In this document: one piece after another, positions 50,938-59,145 of the stretch
Position numbering within the stretch: the stretch's first letter is position 1
Layout: the number at the start of each line of letters is the position of its first letter
Source: Qipengyuania gelatinilytica
GTDB taxonomy: Bacteria; Pseudomonadota; Alphaproteobacteria; Sphingomonadales; Sphingomonadaceae
DNA: 64,000 nt
NCBI RefSeq assembly: GCF_019711315.1
Contig: NZ_CP081294.1
Coordinates: 1,240,001-1,304,000 of the forward strand
Direction: 5' to 3'
Position numbers and translations under genes: made by a program
Notes under the pieces: model-generated
Told to the model about the DNA's origin: nothing
Seen by the model: the letters and a program-made list of their open reading frames with translations, nothing else
Databases searched by the model: none

Positions 50938-52071
50938 TTATGCCAGCGCGTCCTTCGCGATCGCCGCATAGATGCGGCTTAGCGTGGAAAGGTCCTCGAT
51001 GGCTACAGCCTCGTCGCGCTTGTGCATGGTCGCGTTGACGAGGCCGAATTCGATCACCGGGCACACGGCGCGCAGGAAGCGGGCATCCGAGGTTCCACCG
51101 GTGGTGGAGGGTTCCGGATCCACGCCCGTTTCCGCCTTCACGGCGCGCGCGATGATGTCGCTGAACTCGCCCGGCGGGGTCAGGAAAGGCTCGCCCGAAA
51201 TGATGGACTTGGCGACGCCGCCATGCTTTTCCGCAATCGCGCCGACCTTTTCGGATAGTGATGCGCCCGAATGCCGGTCGTTGAAGCGGATCGAGATGCG
51301 CGCCTCGGCCTTTGCCGGTATCACGTTGTGCGCCATATTACCGACTTCGAGATCGGTGATCTCGAGATTGGACGGCTGGAACCAGTCGGTACCCTCGTCG
51401 AGCACAAGTGCGTCAAGCTCGGCCAGCATGGCGACCAGCTTGGGGATCGGATTGTCGGCAAGATGCGGGTAGGCGACATGGCCCTGCATCCCTTCGACCT
51501 CCAGCCAGATATTGACCGAGCCGCGCCGCCCGATCTTCATCATGTCGCCGAGCCGGTTCACGCTGGTCGGTTCACCGACGAGGCACAGGTTGGGCTGGTG
51601 GCCGTGTTCGCGCATGAAGTCGATCAGGGCGCGCGTTCCGTGGAGCGCGGGGCCTTCCTCGTCACCGGTGATGATGAAGCTGATCGTCCCAGCCTCTGCC
51701 GGAACATTTGCCACCGCATCGACCATGCAGGCAATCGCGCCCTTCATGTCGACCGCGCCACGTCCGTAGAGCAGTTCGCCGCGCACTTCCGGGGCAAAGG
51801 CATCCGATGCCCAGCCGCCTCCCGGCGGGACGACGTCGAGGTGACCCGCGAAGGCGAAATGCTTCGAGCCTTGCGGCCCCTTGCGGATCGCGAAAAGGTT
51901 CTCCACCGGCGCTTCGGGCGTGCCCACCTCGCCATCGCCGCGCGTGAAGCGGTGAACTTCGAAACCGAGCGGGGCGAGCATCGCCTCCATCTCGTCGAAG
52001 ACGCTGCCCGTTGCGGGGGTTACACTTTCGGCACCCATCAGGCGCTTGGCTAGATCAAGGACTTCGGTCAT
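50938..52071 (-). CDS. dapE: Succinyl-diaminopimelate desuccinylase
   Basis: 377 residues. M20 metal-site motifs: FAGHLDVVPPGGGW, LYGRGAVDMKGAIACM, ITGDEEGPALHGT, then a dimerisation domain and FLTPPGEFSDII with TGGTSDARF at the end. The succinyl-DAP substrate motif, as opposed to generic M20, is supported by overall similarity to DapE and by the context of dapB. It is the last-but-two step of the succinylase route to lysine and peptidoglycan. The gene is 30 bp from the divergent cupin gene. Confidence 0.92.
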   Translation of the reverse strand: MTEVLDLAKRLMGAESVTPATGSVFDEMEAMLAPLGFEVHRFTRGDGEVGTPEAPVENLFAIRKGPQGSKHFAFAGHLDVVPPGGGWASDAFAPEVRGELLYGRGAVDMKGAIACMVDAVANVPAEAGTISFIITGDEEGPALHGTRALIDFMREHGHQPNLCLVGEPTSVNRLGDMMKIGRRGSVNIWLEVEGMQGHVAYPHLADNPIPKLVAMLAELDALVLDEGTDWFQPSNLEITDLEVGNMAHNVIPAKAEARISIRFNDRHSGASLSEKVGAIAEKHGGVAKSIISGEPFLTPPGEFSDIIARAVKAETGVDPEPSTTGGTSDARFLRAVCPVIEFGLVNATMHKRDEAVAIEDLSTLSRIYAAIAKDALA

Positions 52072-52100
52072 GCTGGCAGCGCTAGCAGGAGTACGCGCAG

Positions 52101-52568
52101 ATGCCCAAGCTCGATCTCGATGCCATCCCCCAGACCAATGCCACCGGCTATCCGCCGCCCTACGACGAGGACGTTGCGGGTCGCAATTACCGCCGCCTTG
52201 CAGCGCCCGCGGGCCTCACCAAGCTGGGGGCGAGCCATGTCGTGCTCGAACCGGGCGCCTATTCATCGCAGCGGCACTGGCACGAGGGGCAGGACGAGCT
52301 GGTCATCATCCTCCAGGGCGAGGCGATCCTGATCGAGGACGACGGCGAGATACCGGTCGGCCCCGGCGATATCCTTGCCTGGCCTGCGGGAGAGAAGAAC
52401 GGTCACCGCCTTCATAACAGCGGCGACATCCCGTGCGTCTTCATCGCAATCAGCGGCGGAGATCGCGACGAGGACCGCGGCGAATATCCCGATATCGACA
52501 TGGTCTTCACGCCCGAAGGCTATTTCAGGAAGGACGGCAGCCCCTACCCGACCAAACGCGTGCCCTAG
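52101..52568 (+). CDS. Cupin domain protein
   Basis: 155 residues, a single conserved beta-barrel. Metal ligands are likely in SQRHWHEGQDELVIILQGEA (His, His, Glu) and GHRLHNSG. DILAWPAGEKNGH and FTPEGYFRKDGSPYPTK are typical of a sphingomonad cupin clade. The substrate or function is not known. The stop overlaps the convergent nuclease by 4 bp. Confidence 0.8.
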   Translation: MPKLDLDAIPQTNATGYPPPYDEDVAGRNYRRLAAPAGLTKLGASHVVLEPGAYSSQRHWHEGQDELVIILQGEAILIEDDGEIPVGPGDILAWPAGEKNGHRLHNSGDIPCVFIAISGGDRDEDRGEYPDIDMVFTPEGYFRKDGSPYPTKRVP

Positions 52569-53458
52569 TTACGCTCCGGCTCGGGAAGAGGGCCGGGCGC
52601 GAAGGCCGCGTCGAGGTATTCCGCCATCCTGATCCCTGCCTGCGTGACGCGGCGCTGGGAGATGGGAATGGCTCGCTCGATATCCTCCTGCGTCAGCGCG
52701 GTTTCGTCGGGCAGTTCCCCCTCGTCGCATGGCGGTCGGTCGAAGGCGTTCGGGTAGACGAAGTCGCGGCTCGTCTGCCAGCTTTCGCGGCCCCAGTCGG
52801 CAGGTGTACCCCCGCCAAGCTCTGCGCGTTCTTCCGCCGTATATCGGCGCACCAGCGGCACTTCCGCAGAGGTAATCGCGCGCTCGGCCAGCGGCCCGTC
52901 CCAGATCCAGTGCAGGTTGAGACCCGGCGCGATGCCGTAATCTGTCTCGATGTCGTTGCCGCCGCGGTCCTCATGGTCGCCCGAATGGAGCGGCATGTGA
53001 ACATCGCCGATGAAGTGCACGAGGAAGGCCAGCGCCTCCAGCCGCACATTGGCGGGCAGGTCCTCGTCGGCAAGGATGCGCTGGTTGCGCTCGATCTGGG
53101 CAAGGATGCAGTTCTGGCCCGAGCAGTTCTTGCGCGGCTCATAGGCCTCGCACACCGGCGTGGTGCGATAATGCCAGGCAAAGGTATAGCCCCAGCGCCA
53201 GTAATCCTTGCGCAGGCAATCGGGCCATACGGCCGCATCCTCCAGACTGGAGAGTTCGCAGTCGGGCTCGCCCAGTTCCGGCGCGGCCTTCAGCAATTCC
53301 GCAATAGCCGCGCGCGTTTCGGGCCGGATGTTCTCCAGCGCGATTTCAGCGGTCGTCCGGTGGGCAAACTCGCCCCACGCATGCGCCTGTGCCGGAAGCA
53401 TCGCGAGCAGCGCCGCGAATGCGATCAGGAAACGGTTTCGTATTGCTCGATGACCCAT
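52565..53458 (-). CDS. S1/P1-type nuclease
   Basis: 297 residues from ATG 53458. A signal peptide (RFLIAFAALLAMLPAQAHA) releases the mature W-G-E N-terminus: in S1/P1 enzymes Trp-1 is a zinc ligand (WGEFAHRTTAEIA). Further zinc histidines and acids are in WPDCLRKDYWRWGYTFAWHY, FLVHFIGDVHMPLHSGD and LNLHWIWD. It degrades single-stranded nucleic acids outside the cytoplasm. Its start lies 34 bp inside the GST gene's 3' end, suggesting coupling. Confidence 0.88.
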   Translation of the reverse strand: MGHRAIRNRFLIAFAALLAMLPAQAHAWGEFAHRTTAEIALENIRPETRAAIAELLKAAPELGEPDCELSSLEDAAVWPDCLRKDYWRWGYTFAWHYRTTPVCEAYEPRKNCSGQNCILAQIERNQRILADEDLPANVRLEALAFLVHFIGDVHMPLHSGDHEDRGGNDIETDYGIAPGLNLHWIWDGPLAERAITSAEVPLVRRYTAEERAELGGGTPADWGRESWQTSRDFVYPNAFDRPPCDEGELPDETALTQEDIERAIPISQRRVTQAGIRMAEYLDAAFAPGPLPEPERN

Positions 53459-54084
53459 TCTTCGTTTTCCGATGCTTCGATCCACGCCTTCATCCAGTCG
53501 TGCTCCCACACCGCCTGCATATAGGCGGCGGCGAAGCCCGGGACGGGGATCTGGTAACTGATGAACCGCGACACGACGGGGGCGAAGAAGATGTCCGCCG
53601 CCCCGAAGGTGCCGAAGAGATAGGGGCCGCCGCTGCCGAAGCGGCTGCGCGCTTCCGCCCACAGGCCGAGGATGCGCAGGATATCGGCCTTGCAGGCCTC
53701 GCTCGGGGAGAACCCGTCGAAGCGCTTGCGCACGTTCATCGGGCATTCGCTGCGCAGCGCGGCATAGGAACTGTGCATTTCGGCGACCATCGATCGCGCC
53801 ATGCCGCGTGCCGCATCCTCTTTCGGCCAGAAGCGGTCGCGCCCGACCTTGTCGGCAAGATATTCGAGCATGGCGAGGCTGTCCCACACCACGATCTCGT
53901 CATCCCACAGGAGCGGGACCTTGCCGTGGCTGGGCTGGATGTCGTCGCCCTTCTTGTTGGCTTCCCAGTTTTCGCCGAACAGCGGCACGACGATTTCCTC
54001 GAACGACAGGCCCGACTGCTTGGCCGCGAGCCAGCCGCGCAAGCTCCAGCTCGAATAGTTCTTGTTGCCGATGATGATCTTCAT
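53425..54084 (-). CDS. Glutathione S-transferase family protein
   Basis: 219 residues. A thioredoxin-like N-terminal domain (KIIIGNKNYSSWSLRGWLAAKQSGLSFEE) with the VPLLWDDEIVVWDSLAMLEYLAD glutathione-contact motif, then an all-helical C-terminal domain. The NKNYSSWS start is a recognisable GST subgroup. The substrate is unknown. The next gene (S1/P1 nuclease) overlaps its 3' end. Confidence 0.88.
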   Translation of the reverse strand: MKIIIGNKNYSSWSLRGWLAAKQSGLSFEEIVVPLFGENWEANKKGDDIQPSHGKVPLLWDDEIVVWDSLAMLEYLADKVGRDRFWPKEDAARGMARSMVAEMHSSYAALRSECPMNVRKRFDGFSPSEACKADILRILGLWAEARSRFGSGGPYLFGTFGAADIFFAPVVSRFISYQIPVPGFAAAYMQAVWEHDWMKAWIEASENEEWVIEQYETVS

Positions 54085-54185
54085 GAACCCACCTTTCGAG
54101 AGCGCGCGTTAAAGGTTCAGGATTACACTGTCGAGGCTGAACAACACGACTTTCCGTGAGTGGCCGATGGAGCTAGACAGGCGCC

Positions 54186-54605
54186 ATGAGTCTACGCCCC
54201 TTCCACCTCGCCTTCCCCGTCCACGACCTTGATGCTGCACGCACCTTCTATGGCGAGCTGCTCGGCTGCGCGGAGGGACGTTCTTCCGACGACTGGATCG
54301 ACTTCGATTTCCACGGCCACCAGATCGTCGCACACCAGGCACCTGGCCTTGTGGCAGACCGCGCGCGGACCAAGGTCGATAGCGAAGAAGTCCCGGTGCC
54401 GCATTTCGGCGTTGTCCTGACGATGGCGGAATGGGAAGCGCTCAAGTCCCGTCTCGAGGCGACGGGCGTGGACTTCATCATCCCGCCCACCGTGCGCTTC
54501 AGGGGCCAGCCGGGCGAACAGGCCACGATGTTCTTCCGCGACCCTAGCGGCAATGCGCTGGAGATGAAGGCCTTCGCCGACGACGGGATGCTTTTCGCCA
54601 CCTGA
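54186..54605 (+). CDS. VOC (glyoxalase/bleomycin-resistance) family protein
   Basis: 139 residues. The paired beta-alpha-beta modules have the VOC pattern HLAFPVHDLDAARTFYGELLGC and, near the end, FFRDPSGNALEMKAFADD, whose His/Glu residues are potential metal ligands. It probably acts in detoxification or as a dioxygenase; the reaction cannot be told. The gene is divergent from GST with 101 bp between. Confidence 0.82.
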   Translation: MSLRPFHLAFPVHDLDAARTFYGELLGCAEGRSSDDWIDFDFHGHQIVAHQAPGLVADRARTKVDSEEVPVPHFGVVLTMAEWEALKSRLEATGVDFIIPPTVRFRGQPGEQATMFFRDPSGNALEMKAFADDGMLFAT

Positions 54606-54627
54606 GTGTCCGCGCGGACCTTTCCGA

Positions 54628-55566
54628 TCAGCGCCAGTCGGGCCCGAATATCTCGAAGCCGCGCGTCTCTAGCTGGTCGAGGACGCCGCCCTCTTCTGCC
54701 AGCACGCGTAGCGGCACGACCGCGAGGGTAACGCCCGTATCGCCGGCAGCATCCTCGATCAGGCCCGTCCACTGGTCGCGAATTTCCTCTCCCAGATCGT
54801 CATCGGTCCACGGCCAGCAAGTGCCGAGCGCGATTTCCAGCGGGTTCGCCATTACGCCTGCTACATCGAACTTACGCCACGCATTGCCACGCGCCTCGAT
54901 CACTGCGGGTCCCGCTTCGACGGCGGTCATGGCTGCCATTAGGCACGGGATATGGCTTGCCGGTTCCGCCTCGGCCAGATCGTCGAGCAGGTCCTCGCCG
55001 CGGAAACGCTCCGGTCGCGTGATCGGGACGTCGGCGCGCTTTGCCGCCTTGCGTACGATTTCGGTCGCATCCTTGGTGATGTCGTCATCGAAGTCCAGCC
55101 GCCGGGCAAGCAGGTCGAAGGACGTCATGAGAAAGCTGCGCCGGTCGTAGTCGATGTCGTATTCGGCTTCGAGCGCCGCCAGTCTCTCGCGCTGGTCGGC
55201 CGAGAGGTAATCGCCCGCATTCGTGCGATCGGGCAGCTTGGTGATCTTGCCGCCGCTGAAGATCAGCCGGAACACATCGCCGGGCGAGAACTTCGGGGTC
55301 GCGCGCAGGATGACCCGGCTGGATTCGGCAGTGGCTTCCTCCAGCCGCTCGGGCAGCCATGGCGTGGCCTTGGGCACCGCAGCGATTTCACCGACAAGTA
55401 TGATCGTGCCGGTCGGCGTGTCGATGGTCCACATCGGCGCTCCGGAGCGCTGGGCGGTAACGATAATCTCGTTCTGCGAAGAAGGGGCCTGCGACGCTGC
55501 CGGGACTGCGCAAAGCGAGACCGCGGCAAGACCTGCAGCGAGGACGGCGATTGACTTGGAGATCAT
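54628..55566 (-). CDS. TraB/GumN family protein
   Basis: 312 residues from ATG 55566. A signal peptide (ISKSIAVLAAGLAAVSLCAVPAASQ) indicates export. The TraB/GumN-like pattern is visible in GAPMWTIDTPTGTIILVGEI and later EEGGVLDQLETRGFEIFGPDW. Bacterial members are of uncertain function, possibly metal-dependent proteases related to Tiki. A longer start at 55671 is not needed. It is 73 bp downstream of engB on the same strand. Confidence 0.78.
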   Translation of the reverse strand: MISKSIAVLAAGLAAVSLCAVPAASQAPSSQNEIIVTAQRSGAPMWTIDTPTGTIILVGEIAAVPKATPWLPERLEEATAESSRVILRATPKFSPGDVFRLIFSGGKITKLPDRTNAGDYLSADQRERLAALEAEYDIDYDRRSFLMTSFDLLARRLDFDDDITKDATEIVRKAAKRADVPITRPERFRGEDLLDDLAEAEPASHIPCLMAAMTAVEAGPAVIEARGNAWRKFDVAGVMANPLEIALGTCWPWTDDDLGEEIRDQWTGLIEDAAGDTGVTLAVVPLRVLAEEGGVLDQLETRGFEIFGPDWR

Positions 55567-55639
55567 GCGCGCCTGCCTACCGAGCAGCGGATAGACGGTT
55601 TCTGAATGGACGTGGCGTAGTGGTGATCCGGCTTTCGGA

Positions 55640-56293
55640 TCAGACGCCGGCATCCTGCAGCAACGCGGCACGCAGTTCGCCGATCCCCATGCCCTTCTCG
55701 CTCGACGTCACATGGATGTGCGGGAAGGCTGCGACGTGCTTTTTCGCTTCGGCTTCGACCGCGGCCACGGTCTTTTCCAGCTCGCTCGCCTTGATCTTGT
55801 CGGCCTTGGTCATGACCACGCGATAGCCGACGGCGGCCTCGTCGAGCATCTTCATCATCTCGCGGTCGACGTCCTTCAGCCCGTGGCGGCTGTCGACCAG
55901 CACGAGGTTGCGGACCAGCACCTGACGCCCGCGCAGATAGGTTTTCACGAGGTTCTTCCACTTCTCGACGACCTTCACCGGCGCCTTGGCAAAGCCGTAG
56001 CCGGGCATGTCCACGAGGCGGAACAGCGTGGGATCGCCCACTTCGAAGAAGTTCAGTTCCTGTGTGCGGCCCGGCGTCACCGAGGCACGCGCGATCTTCT
56101 TGCGGCCGACGAGCGCGTTCAGGAGCGAGCTCTTGCCCACGTTCGAGCGGCCCGCGAAGGCAATCTCGGGCACGGTCGGTTCGGGCAGGAACTTGAGCTG
56201 CGGGGCCGAGAGGAGGAACTCCACCCGACCCGAAAACAGCTTCTTGGCGCGCCGTTCCAGCTGGGCCAGTTCGGCGGCTTCTTTTTCGGTCAC
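55640..56293 (-). CDS. engB: Ribosome-biogenesis GTP-binding protein EngB (YihA)
   Basis: 217 residues from GTG 56293. The small GTPase motifs are in order: G1 GRSNVGKSSLLNALVG, G2 (ASVTPGRTQELNFF), G3 VDMPGYGFA, G4 VMTKADKI and G5 VTSSEKG. YihA proteins act in 50S maturation and cell division. yidC ends 10 nt upstream. Confidence 0.95.
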   Translation of the reverse strand: MTEKEAAELAQLERRAKKLFSGRVEFLLSAPQLKFLPEPTVPEIAFAGRSNVGKSSLLNALVGRKKIARASVTPGRTQELNFFEVGDPTLFRLVDMPGYGFAKAPVKVVEKWKNLVKTYLRGRQVLVRNLVLVDSRHGLKDVDREMMKMLDEAAVGYRVVMTKADKIKASELEKTVAAVEAEAKKHVAAFPHIHVTSSEKGMGIGELRAALLQDAGV

Positions 56294-56303
56294 TTGCGCT
56301 ATC

Positions 56304-58052
56304 CTACTTCCCGGCCTTCGCCGCTGCGGCCTTCTCGGCCTTTTCCTTCTCGGCCGCCGCCCTCAATTGCGGGTGCTTCGAATAGAGATATTTCTGCTGC
56401 GCGAGCGTCAGGATGTTCGAGGTCACCCAGTAGAGCAGCAGGCCTGCGGCGAACGGCGCCATGATGAACATCAGCACCCATGGCATGATCGAGAACACCT
56501 GCGCCTGGACCGGATCGGTCTGAGGGTTGAGCCTGAAGGTCAGCCACATGGTCACGCCCAGCAGCACCGCGAGTATGCCGATGGCCAGGAAGCTCGGCGG
56601 CGTGAACGGCAACAGGCCGAACAGGTTGAGGATGGTCGCCGGATCGGGAGCGGAAAGGTCGTCGATCCAGAGGAAGTGCTGGTGACGCATTTCGATCGCG
56701 AGGTAGAGCACCTTGTAGAGCGCGAAGAAGATCGGGATCTGCAGGATCAGCGGAAGGCAGCCCGCGAGCGGATTGACCTTCTCTTCCTTGAAGAGCTTCT
56801 GCATCTCCTGCTGCTGCTTGACGCGGTCGTCCTTGTACTTTTCCTGCAGCGCTTTCATCTTCGGCTGGATCGCCTTCATGCTTGCCATCGAAGCGAACTG
56901 CTTCTGCGCGATGGGGAACATCAGGCCGCGCACGATGATCGTCAGGATGATGATCGCGACACCGAAATTGCCGACCAGTTCGAAGATGTTCTTGAGCAGC
57001 CAGAGGAAGGGTTTCTCGAACCATCGGAACCAGCCCCAGTCGATCGCGAGACCGAACTGCGGGATGCCGGCATCCTGGTAGGCATCGAGGATTTCGCTGT
57101 CCTTCGCACCTGCATAGAGGCGCGAAATGGTGGTGACCTTGCGACCGTTGGGAATGGTGATCGGGTCGTAGATCATGTCCGCGCGGAAGATGTTGTTGCC
57201 GAGCGAACGGAAGGTCGAATCGGGCGCAGAGCCTACCTGCGGGACCATGGCTGCGAGCCAGTAGATGTCGGTGAATCCGACCCAGTCGGTCTTGCCGGCA
57301 AGCGCAACGGTCTTCTCGTCTTCCACGTCGTCATAGTCGTAATCGTAGTCGACGCTCTGGTCGAAGCTGCCGATCGGACCCGAGTGGGCGATGAAGAAGT
57401 CGGCGCTGGCGGTGTCGCTGGTGCGGCTGACGAGGCCGTAGGGCTGCACGACCACGGGGACGCCGCTCGTGTTGCTGACCACCTGGTCGATGGTGAGCAT
57501 GTAGTTTTCATCGATCGACCAGGTCTGTTCGAGCGTGACGCCCTCGCCTGCGACATGCGTCAGCGTGACGGGGTTGTCCTGAGTGAGCACGCCCCCAGAG
57601 CTTTGCCAGATCGCGTCGTCCGAAACCTTTTCGCCGTTCACGAGGAAGCCGAACTGCGAGACCTGCTGCGCGGGCGTTCCGCGCGGAGAGAAGATCCGCA
57701 CCGGTTCGTCGTTTTCGGTGGTGGCCGCGTAATCCTTGAGCACGACGTCGTCGAGGAAGGCCCCCTGCAGGTTGATCGAGCCGCCAACCTTGGGCGAATC
57801 GATCGCCACACGGTCGGGCGAGGCAAGCGCTGTTTCGAGATCGGCCGCTTCCAGCGCGATGGCGCTGGGATCCTGCAGGCCGCCGGTGCGCGAGTGCGCG
57901 ACTGCGGCATGCTCAGCTGGCGTATCCACCTTCTCGGCAGTGACGGGGACTTCTTCTGGCTGCGGATAGAAATAGTCCATCGCCCACTGCCAGCCGAGCA
58001 GGACGGCCAGCGACAGGGTGAGGACGAGCACGAAATTGCGTGAATTTTCCAA
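56304..58052 (-). CDS. yidC: Membrane protein insertase YidC
   Basis: 582 residues from TTG at 58052 (MENSRNFVLVLTLSLAVLLG). A first helix anchors a large periplasmic domain (about 60-360), then the conserved core of five helices: the core starts at EKPFLWLLKNIFELVGNFGVAIIILT, with IQPKMKALQEKYKDD, CLPLILQIPIFFALYKVL and the C-terminal ILTLAQQKYLYSKHPQ. It inserts inner-membrane proteins with or without SecYEG. The basic C-terminal tail (KEKAEKAAAAKAGK) can bind ribosomes. It lies in the rpmH-rnpA-yidD-yidC-engB operon. Confidence 0.95.
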   Translation of the reverse strand: MENSRNFVLVLTLSLAVLLGWQWAMDYFYPQPEEVPVTAEKVDTPAEHAAVAHSRTGGLQDPSAIALEAADLETALASPDRVAIDSPKVGGSINLQGAFLDDVVLKDYAATTENDEPVRIFSPRGTPAQQVSQFGFLVNGEKVSDDAIWQSSGGVLTQDNPVTLTHVAGEGVTLEQTWSIDENYMLTIDQVVSNTSGVPVVVQPYGLVSRTSDTASADFFIAHSGPIGSFDQSVDYDYDYDDVEDEKTVALAGKTDWVGFTDIYWLAAMVPQVGSAPDSTFRSLGNNIFRADMIYDPITIPNGRKVTTISRLYAGAKDSEILDAYQDAGIPQFGLAIDWGWFRWFEKPFLWLLKNIFELVGNFGVAIIILTIIVRGLMFPIAQKQFASMASMKAIQPKMKALQEKYKDDRVKQQQEMQKLFKEEKVNPLAGCLPLILQIPIFFALYKVLYLAIEMRHQHFLWIDDLSAPDPATILNLFGLLPFTPPSFLAIGILAVLLGVTMWLTFRLNPQTDPVQAQVFSIMPWVLMFIMAPFAAGLLLYWVTSNILTLAQQKYLYSKHPQLRAAAEKEKAEKAAAAKAGK

Positions 58053-58121
58053 GGTCGATCCCGTTGAAAGCTGTATTCGTTAGGTGGGAAGGGTGTGTTG
58101 CTACGTCAAGACAGCGGTGCT

Positions 58122-58331
58122 TCAGGGCACCGGATCATGGCCGCAGCCCCCCCATGGTTGGCAGCGCAATAGCCGCTTGAACGCCAACCATCCACCCTTG
58201 ATTGCCCCGTATTTCTGGAGCGCCTCGATGGCATACTGGCTACACGACGGGGTGAAGCGGCAGGTCGGCGGCAGAATGCGGCTTGGGCCGAGCTGCCACA
58301 GGCGCGCAATCCAGATGAGCGGATATTTCAT
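58122..58331 (-). CDS. yidD: Membrane protein insertion efficiency factor YidD
   Basis: 69 residues. Strongly conserved [37 protein letters not shown] motif with three Cys is typical of YidD. ATG 58331 overlaps the rnpA stop as ATGA. It is a peripheral inner-membrane protein assisting insertion together with YidC, 69 bp downstream. Confidence 0.93.
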   Translation of the reverse strand: MKYPLIWIARLWQLGPSRILPPTCRFTPSCSQYAIEALQKYGAIKGGWLAFKRLLRCQPWGGCGHDPVP

Positions 58332-58711
58332 GCGCGGGGCGATCTTTTATGTCGGGGTCGGCGCGGGCGGTCGCCTTCGCCTTTGGCAGCGCGTGCCAAC
58401 GCAGCATCCAGCTCCTCGGCCATCGCCGCGAAGTCGCGCTCGATACCACCTTCGCGGCCGATAAGGATGTGATCGTGATCGGGCAGGCCGCCTTCGGGAA
58501 GTGCCGCCCACAGCAATTCGCGAAAACGCCGCTTCATGCGGTTGCGCACGACGGCATTGCCGATTTTCTTGGTGACCGTAATCCCGTAACGCTTGCCGTG
58601 GCCTTCGTTCGGCCGCGTCAGCAGGACGAAACCCGGCTTGGCATTGCGCACACCGCGATTGGCGGCGACGAAATCGCTACGCTTGCGGATGACGGACAGG
58701 CTCGGGTGCAT
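58328..58711 (-). CDS. rnpA: Ribonuclease P protein component
   Basis: 127 residues. RnpA signature: [15 protein letters not shown] and [26 protein letters not shown], the RNR motif that binds P RNA. A low-complexity basic tail (about residues 105-127: [15 protein letters not shown]) extends the C-terminus. It processes tRNA 5' ends with M1 RNA. A hairpin lies between rpmH and this gene. Confidence 0.95.
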   Translation of the reverse strand: MHPSLSVIRKRSDFVAANRGVRNAKPGFVLLTRPNEGHGKRYGITVTKKIGNAVVRNRMKRRFRELLWAALPEGGLPDHDHILIGREGGIERDFAAMAEELDAALARAAKGEGDRPRRPRHKRSPRA

Positions 58712-58727
58712 GGAATGCAGATACGCA

Positions 58728-58754
58728 AAACGGGCCCCCGATGGGAGCCCGTTT
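58728..58754 (-). terminator. Attenuator-like hairpin between rpmH and rnpA
   Basis: On the minus strand AAACGGGC (58754-58747) pairs with GCCCGTTT (58735-58728), closing an 11-nt loop and followed by T-rich sequence (TTTTG). It sits 16 nt upstream of rnpA, so it could lower read-through from rpmH. The alternative is that it is a processing site. Confidence 0.65.
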
Positions 58755-58799
58755 GATTATCGCGATCGAAGCCGCGCCGAAGCGCGACCGATCATGCGA

Positions 58800-58934
58800 T
58801 TACGCGCAGAGGTTCTTGCGGCCGCGGCTGCGACGTGCACGAAGAACCTTACGGCCACCCGGGGTAGCCTTGCGTGCGAAGAAACCGTGGCGACGGGCGC
58901 GCACGAGGTTCGAGGGCTGGAAAGTCCGCTTCAT
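58800..58934 (-). CDS. rpmH: 50S ribosomal protein L34
   Basis: 44 residues, [23 protein letters not shown] at the start, then [17 protein letters not shown] at the end, the complete L34 sequence. It has a minus-strand promoter at 59054-59026. It heads the conserved operon rpmH-rnpA-yidD-yidC-engB. Confidence 0.97.
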   Translation of the reverse strand: MKRTFQPSNLVRARRHGFFARKATPGGRKVLRARRSRGRKNLCA

Positions 58935-59025
58935 GGGAACACCTTCAGTTAAATTCGTTTTGTGCCGGGCGAATCGCTCCGACGAAAAAAGGGCCGCCGC
59001 ACGGGCGACCGCTCTCGTGGGGGCG

Positions 59026-59054
59026 CGCTTAAGGAAAACGGGCTGGCAGGTCAA
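59026..59054 (-). promoter_or_regulatory. Probable rpmH promoter
   Basis: On the minus strand TTGACC (59054-59049) and TAAGCG (59031-59026) are separated by exactly 17 bp. The rpmH ATG is 92 bp further on. The same spacing and TAAG-type -10 element occurs before rpsT. Confidence 0.55.
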
Positions 59055-59145
59055 GCCTGAAGCGTGTTTCCGCCATTTCGGAACCAGCAAGTCTCGACAA
59101 TATCACCACTTCTTGTCACAGCAACCTCCAACAGGGGGGAATGCA

